Below, one piece after another: positions 60,399-64,000 of a DNA stretch of 64,000 bases (position 1 is its first letter; each line of letters begins with the position of its first letter). Location of the stretch: NCBI GenBank assembly GCA_964392305.1, contig CAYMPV010000012.1, forward strand, positions 62,001-126,000, read 5' to 3'. The translations under genes and the position numbers were made by a program. Under the pieces are notes generated by a model. That model saw nothing but the letters and a program-made list of their open reading frames with translations, had not been told where the DNA came from and made no database searches. The DNA comes from JACKIC01 sp964392305 (GTDB lineage Bacteria; Planctomycetota; UBA1135; UBA2386).

Positions 60399-62176
60399 GC
60401 GATCCCCCGCCGCGCGCGCGTCGACCACGACCGGTGCTGCAACCACCACCAATCGAGCAGCATCACCAGCGCCAGCAGCAGCGCCACCACACGCCGTTCG
60501 AAGGATGTGTCGCGCGCCGCCGCCGCGGCCTCGGCCAGCCGACTGCCACGCTCGGGCGCGAACACGCGCGCGACACGGCCCTGCAGATCGGACTCCCCGG
60601 CGTCGAAGAAACGCGCCGCGAACGCGCCGAGTTCGCGACCGGTGCGGCCGCGCACCGTGTAGATGCCCGGTGCGTCGATCGGCCAACCGACCGCGCCGAT
60701 GCCGCTGCCGGCACGTTCGCTGCCGTCCGGCGCGACGAGGCGCAACTCGGCGTCTTCGGCACCGGCGATCAGGGTGCGGCGGTAACGCGCTTCGCCGCCG
60801 ACCAGCACGTGCACCCGTTCGGGGCCGGGCACGCTGTTGCGACAGACGTCGACGACGTTGTCGAGCAGCACCGGCCAGTCCGGCGCGCGCACCAGATTGC
60901 CGCGGGTCGCGTCGACGTCGATCCACAACCGGCGTCCCTGATCGAGGAACTCCTCGGTGATCAACGCCTGCTCGCCTGCGGCGACCAACACCTGGCCGGG
61001 CAGCGAGCGTGCTTCGGCGAGCCAGACCACCCCCTGCAACTGCACCCCGGCGAGCCACGGATGCGTGCGTTCGATCACGAACGGCCCCGCGTAGGCGTGC
61101 CGTTCGCCGTCGCCGAGCGCAAACACCACCTCGGTCTGCCCCGCGACCGGACTGCCCGGCTCGCCGGCGAGCACCAGCTGCGCATTGAGCGGGTCACGTT
61201 CCGCCCGCACGCCGTCGAGCGAGCCGATCACGCGGCCCAGCGCCAGCTGCGCGCGGCGTTCGGCAGGCAACAGGTCACACACGGCGACCGTGCGTTGCGG
61301 TTCGGGCAGCAGGAACACCGCATCGTCGATGGCCAGGGCATCCGCGGACAGCTGCACCTGCACGGCGCCCGTGCCCGGCGGCAGCGGCAGCAACACCCGC
61401 ACCGGCTCGGCACCGAGCTGCAGTTCGCGCCGGGAGAGTTCCTGACCGCTCGCGGTGATCGTGCAGGTGGTGCGCTCGGCGCCGCCGAAACCGCCGATCG
61501 ACAACCGCAGGTCCTCGCTGCCGTCGGCGAGCGAAAAGCGCTGCGCCGACAGGATCGCGGCGTTGGGCAGCTCCGCGCCACAGGCGACGACCTCGACGTC
61601 CTCGGCTCCGGCCGGTCCGGGCCGATCGCTGCAGAACACCACTTCGCCGCCGCCGCCCGCGAGTTCGCGCGCCAGGTCGAGCGCACCGATCACGTCGTGG
61701 CCGGGGCGCGCCGGCTGCCACGCCGCCAGCGCCGCGGCGACCTCGCCGGGCAACGCGCGCGGACCCAGCAGCACCTCGGGGCGAAGGCCGGTGCGCAACA
61801 CGGTGACGCGATCGCTGCTGGCCAGCGACGCGACGCGATCGTGCACTGCGGCGACGGTGTCGTTGCGGGTCTCGCCCGCGCCCATCGAGGCCGAGTCGTC
61901 GAGCACGAACACGACGTGGCGCGAGGTGATGCCGCCGAACGACGGCCCCGCCAGCCACAGCGACAACAGCGCCGCGGCCAGGCACTCGAGCCACAGCGAC
62001 GGCGTGCGCAGCAGGCGCGTGCGTTGCCGGCCGGCGTCGGCCGCGAGCCGATCGCCGAAGAACAGGAACACCGCGGCGACCTTGCGGTCGGGCAAGCGCC
62101 GCCGGAACAGGTGCAACAGCACGATCGCCGGCACCGCCAGCAGCCCGAGCAGACTCCACGGCGAAGCGAAGGTCAT
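60395..62176 (-). CDS. BatA/VWA domain membrane protein
   Basis: 593 residues. The N-terminal BatA motif is clear: F-x-S-P-W-x-L-L-G-L-L-A-V-P-A-I-V-L-L-H-L-F-R-R-R, two helices (about 5-27 and 62-85), then a VWA domain with V-F-V-L-D-D-S-A-S-M (about 88-97, D-D-S-A-S). A C-terminal helix is at ~568-585. Belongs to the MoxR-associated cluster: coupled by ATGA overlaps to DUF58 before and the large VWA protein after. Confidence 0.9.
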   Translation of the reverse strand: MTFASPWSLLGLLAVPAIVLLHLFRRRLPDRKVAAVFLFFGDRLAADAGRQRTRLLRTPSLWLECLAAALLSLWLAGPSFGGITSRHVVFVLDDSASMGAGETRNDTVAAVHDRVASLASSDRVTVLRTGLRPEVLLGPRALPGEVAAALAAWQPARPGHDVIGALDLARELAGGGGEVVFCSDRPGPAGAEDVEVVACGAELPNAAILSAQRFSLADGSEDLRLSIGGFGGAERTTCTITASGQELSRRELQLGAEPVRVLLPLPPGTGAVQVQLSADALAIDDAVFLLPEPQRTVAVCDLLPAERRAQLALGRVIGSLDGVRAERDPLNAQLVLAGEPGSPVAGQTEVVFALGDGERHAYAGPFVIERTHPWLAGVQLQGVVWLAEARSLPGQVLVAAGEQALITEEFLDQGRRLWIDVDATRGNLVRAPDWPVLLDNVVDVCRNSVPGPERVHVLVGGEARYRRTLIAGAEDAELRLVAPDGSERAGSGIGAVGWPIDAPGIYTVRGRTGRELGAFAARFFDAGESDLQGRVARVFAPERGSRLAEAAAAARDTSFERRVVALLLALVMLLDWWWLQHRSWSTRARRGIA

Positions 62177-63006
62177 GCGGGCTCCACCACGCCTGCTGGC
62201 AAGAGGTCACGCGCGCACATCGTCGCCAGATCGTCGGCCGGCACCTGCACGTGCACACCGCCGCCGGCCAGCACCGCGCCGCGCAGCGCGTCACAGAGCC
62301 GCTGCAATCGTTGCCGGTAGGCCACGATCGTGGCGCGGTCGAGTTGCAGTTCACGACGTTCACCGGTCTCGGCGTCGACCATCGCCACCGCACCGATCGC
62401 CTCGGGCTGCAGTTCCCAGGGGTCGAGCACCTGCAGACACACGAAGCGTTGCGCGGTCGCCATCATCCGGTGCAGCAGCGGCGCGGGATCGGTGACCCAC
62501 AAGCCGTCGGTGAGCAGCACGCGCACGCCGCGCGGTCGCAGCGGCACCAAGGGCAGGGCCGGCGCGGTGGCGGCGTCGTCGAAGCGCAACGAAGTCTCGT
62601 CGAGCGGCCCGCCACCGAGCGCGGCGCAGCGCACGCCGACGCCGGCCGAGGCGCCCCAGTGGCGCAGTGCGCCGACCAGCGAACGCACCGCGTGTTCCTT
62701 TCCCGGCGTCACCGCCAGCGACGCCGAGGTGTCGACGGCGACGTCGACGAACGGCGCGACCTCCTCCTGGTACAGCCGCACGCGCAGCTTCTCGGTGCGC
62801 GCGTAACCGCGCCAGTCGAGGTGGCGCAGGTCGTCGCCGGGCGCATAGTCGCGGAAGTCGAGGAAGTCCTGCGAACTGCCGACGCCGCTGCCGCGATGGC
62901 TGCCGTAACCGCCGCGATAACGCACCGCGCCCAGCTGCAACCGGTACCGCCCGGCCACGGCGGCGAGCGCCGCGGCGTCCGGCACGCGTTCGGCATCGAC
63001 CGGCAA
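62173..63006 (-). CDS. DUF58 (VWA-like) domain protein
   Basis: 277 residues from a TTG start; GGAGGG lies 8 bases upstream (63015-63020) and no ATG is near. Family hallmark: G-x-G-x-x-x-D-F-L-D-F-R-D-Y-x-P-G-D-D-L-R-H-L-D-W-R-G-Y-A-R-T (about 44-72), then K-L-R-V-R-L-Y-Q-E-E and the VWA-like D-T-S-A-S-L. DUF58 proteins partner MoxR AAA+ ATPases and BatA-type proteins in envelope complexes. Follows the membrane protein stop by 4 bases and overlaps the BatA start. Confidence 0.92.
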   Translation of the reverse strand: MPVDAERVPDAAALAAVAGRYRLQLGAVRYRGGYGSHRGSGVGSSQDFLDFRDYAPGDDLRHLDWRGYARTEKLRVRLYQEEVAPFVDVAVDTSASLAVTPGKEHAVRSLVGALRHWGASAGVGVRCAALGGGPLDETSLRFDDAATAPALPLVPLRPRGVRVLLTDGLWVTDPAPLLHRMMATAQRFVCLQVLDPWELQPEAIGAVAMVDAETGERRELQLDRATIVAYRQRLQRLCDALRGAVLAGGGVHVQVPADDLATMCARDLLPAGVVEPA

Positions 63007-63010
63007 CGGC

Positions 63011-64000
63011 TCAGCCCTCCACCGCGGTCGGCGGCGCGCCGGCTGCCGCCTTCGTCCGCCGCACCGCCGCGGCCGCCGCCACCTCGCGCCAGCCGCTCAG
63101 CATCGCGGGCACCTGCACCAGGAGGCAACCCGCGCCGAGCGTCCAGACGAAGGCGCGGATCGCTTCGCCGGAGTCCCGCGCCGCGCGCTCGATCGTCCAG
63201 AACGGGTTGAGCAGGTGCCCGAAGTGCCAATTGTCGACGCCGCCGATCACGAGCACGTCGAACAGCAGCGGCAGCAGGCAGCCGACCACCACCAGCAGCG
63301 GCATCAGGAAGCGCGCGCCGTGATTGAACGCCACGGCCTCCGGCAAACGGCCGCGCAGCCACTTGCCGAGCGTCAGGAAGATCGCCGCGTAGGCCATGGT
63401 CAGCAGCGAGACCCGCGCGAGCTGCTCACGCATGTTCAGGAAGCCGCTGCCCGCGGCCGGCCACAGCAGCAGCGCCAGCAGGCCGAGCAGCACGTAGTAG
63501 GCGATCCAGCAGGCCATGCCGCGGTCGCGACCCGGCAGGAAGATCACGCTCAGCGCCGCCAGCGTGCCGTTGCGCGGCACGTGGGCGCGGACCCGCGGCG
63601 ACAGCTTCTGCTGCTCGCTGACCATGAAGATGCCGAACAGGATGCCCAACAAGGCCAGCAGGAAGGTCGCCACCGGCACGAACTCGTTGCGATGCGACGC
63701 GGGCCCGAACGTGAAGACCCACGCGAACGACAGCGGCGGTGCCAGCATCAGGAACACGCGGAACCCCGTCGAGCGGTTCTCGAAGGTGTGCGCCAGATAG
63801 GCCTGCGCCACGAGCGCCATCAGGGCCGTGCCGGCGACGGCGCCGCACAACACCGCCGACGTGACCATGCCGAAGTCGTTGCTGCGCAGCAGCCACCCGA
63901 CGTCGCGCAGGCACTCGCCAGAGCCGATGTAACCGACCATGCCCAGGCTCGCCGAGCCCAGGCCGAACGCCATGCCGAGCATCGCGATCGGCCGCATCGC
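63011..64000 (-). CDS. multi-pass membrane protein (ABC-permease-like), partial at edge
   Basis: At least 328 residues. The frame is open to the window edge, so the start may lie beyond 64000. About nine hydrophobic helices are visible with a Cys-containing loop between the first two. It resembles ABC-2-type permease or gliding-motility-like membrane components that often lie upstream of MoxR/DUF58 genes in planctomycetes, but no specific motif is seen. It is the first visible gene of the operon ending at 57690; the ATPases would be to the right. Confidence 0.6.
   Translation of the reverse strand, partial: AMRPIAMLGMAFGLGSASLGMVGYIGSGECLRDVGWLLRSNDFGMVTSAVLCGAVAGTALMALVAQAYLAHTFENRSTGFRVFLMLAPPLSFAWVFTFGPASHRNEFVPVATFLLALLGILFGIFMVSEQQKLSPRVRAHVPRNGTLAALSVIFLPGRDRGMACWIAYYVLLGLLALLLWPAAGSGFLNMREQLARVSLLTMAYAAIFLTLGKWLRGRLPEAVAFNHGARFLMPLLVVVGCLLPLLFDVLVIGGVDNWHFGHLLNPFWTIERAARDSGEAIRAFVWTLGAGCLLVQVPAMLSGWREVAAAAAVRRTKAAAGAPPTAVEG

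Noticed and set aside
58551..62320. Two long plus-strand frames (about 703 and 628 codons)
   Set aside because: Antisense to the VWA and BatA genes, whose minus-strand frames have clear family motifs.

Overview
The window is very GC-rich, densely packed DNA from a diderm bacterium with lipopolysaccharide-type genes. The best guess is an uncultured or little-studied member of the Planctomycetota. Points in favour are many lineage-style secreted beta-rich proteins, a complete Na+-NQR with its maturation factors, a BatA/VWA/DUF58 cluster, large BNR/VPS10 and RCC1 propeller proteins, and GTG/TTG starts with 4-base ATGA/GTGA gene overlaps. The phylum call is inference; no rRNA gene is present.

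Layout. 1-8.3 kb: secreted and membrane proteins, a TMTC-like TPR protein, a degenerate peptidase-like protein, a Uma2 nuclease, an EamA transporter and a TfoX-like protein. 8.3-11.4 kb: fdsD and fdsA of an NAD-dependent molybdenum formate dehydrogenase. 11.5-17.4 kb: a DUF4143 gene remnant, a patatin/beta-barrel protein, and a coupled trio of FAD oxidoreductase, polysaccharide deacetylase and CelD-like acyltransferase. 17.4-21.3 kb: an ECF sigma factor with a membrane partner carrying a SecD P1-like domain, then fdsB and fdsG, so the formate dehydrogenase locus is split. 21.4-25.7 kb: a DUF374 acyltransferase, purEK, and a secreted-protein gene broken by one in-frame TAA. 25.8-31 kb: a five-gene surface-glycan operon (two or three glycosyltransferases and an LPS-type kinase), then sodB.

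31-44.8 kb: mazG, a terminator with a possible small RNA, ApbE, a GT87 transferase coupled to a lipoprotein, a repeat-rich spacer, the full nqrABCDEF operon preceded by nqrM and an acyl carrier protein gene, a membrane-tethered EEP phosphatase-like protein and a secreted protein. At 44.9 kb lies a selenocysteine tRNA gene. 45-51.7 kb: a propeller-sensor histidine kinase, a non-canonical EF-P-like protein, a secreted protein and a CstA-type transporter. 51.7-64 kb (all minus): a BNR/VPS10 protein, a DCC1-type thiol protein, an RCC1-repeat protein, and a VWA / BatA / DUF58 / membrane-protein cluster that runs off the right edge.

Functional links. FdsGBA(D) would oxidise formate and make NADH. 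NQR would use NADH to pump sodium; ApbE and NqrM are the known maturation factors for its covalent FMN and its iron site, and both are nearby. Five secreted proteins appear to share one C-terminal domain, possibly a sorting or anchoring module. The sigma factor / SecD-like membrane protein pair downstream of fdsB is the most unusual regulatory arrangement seen here.
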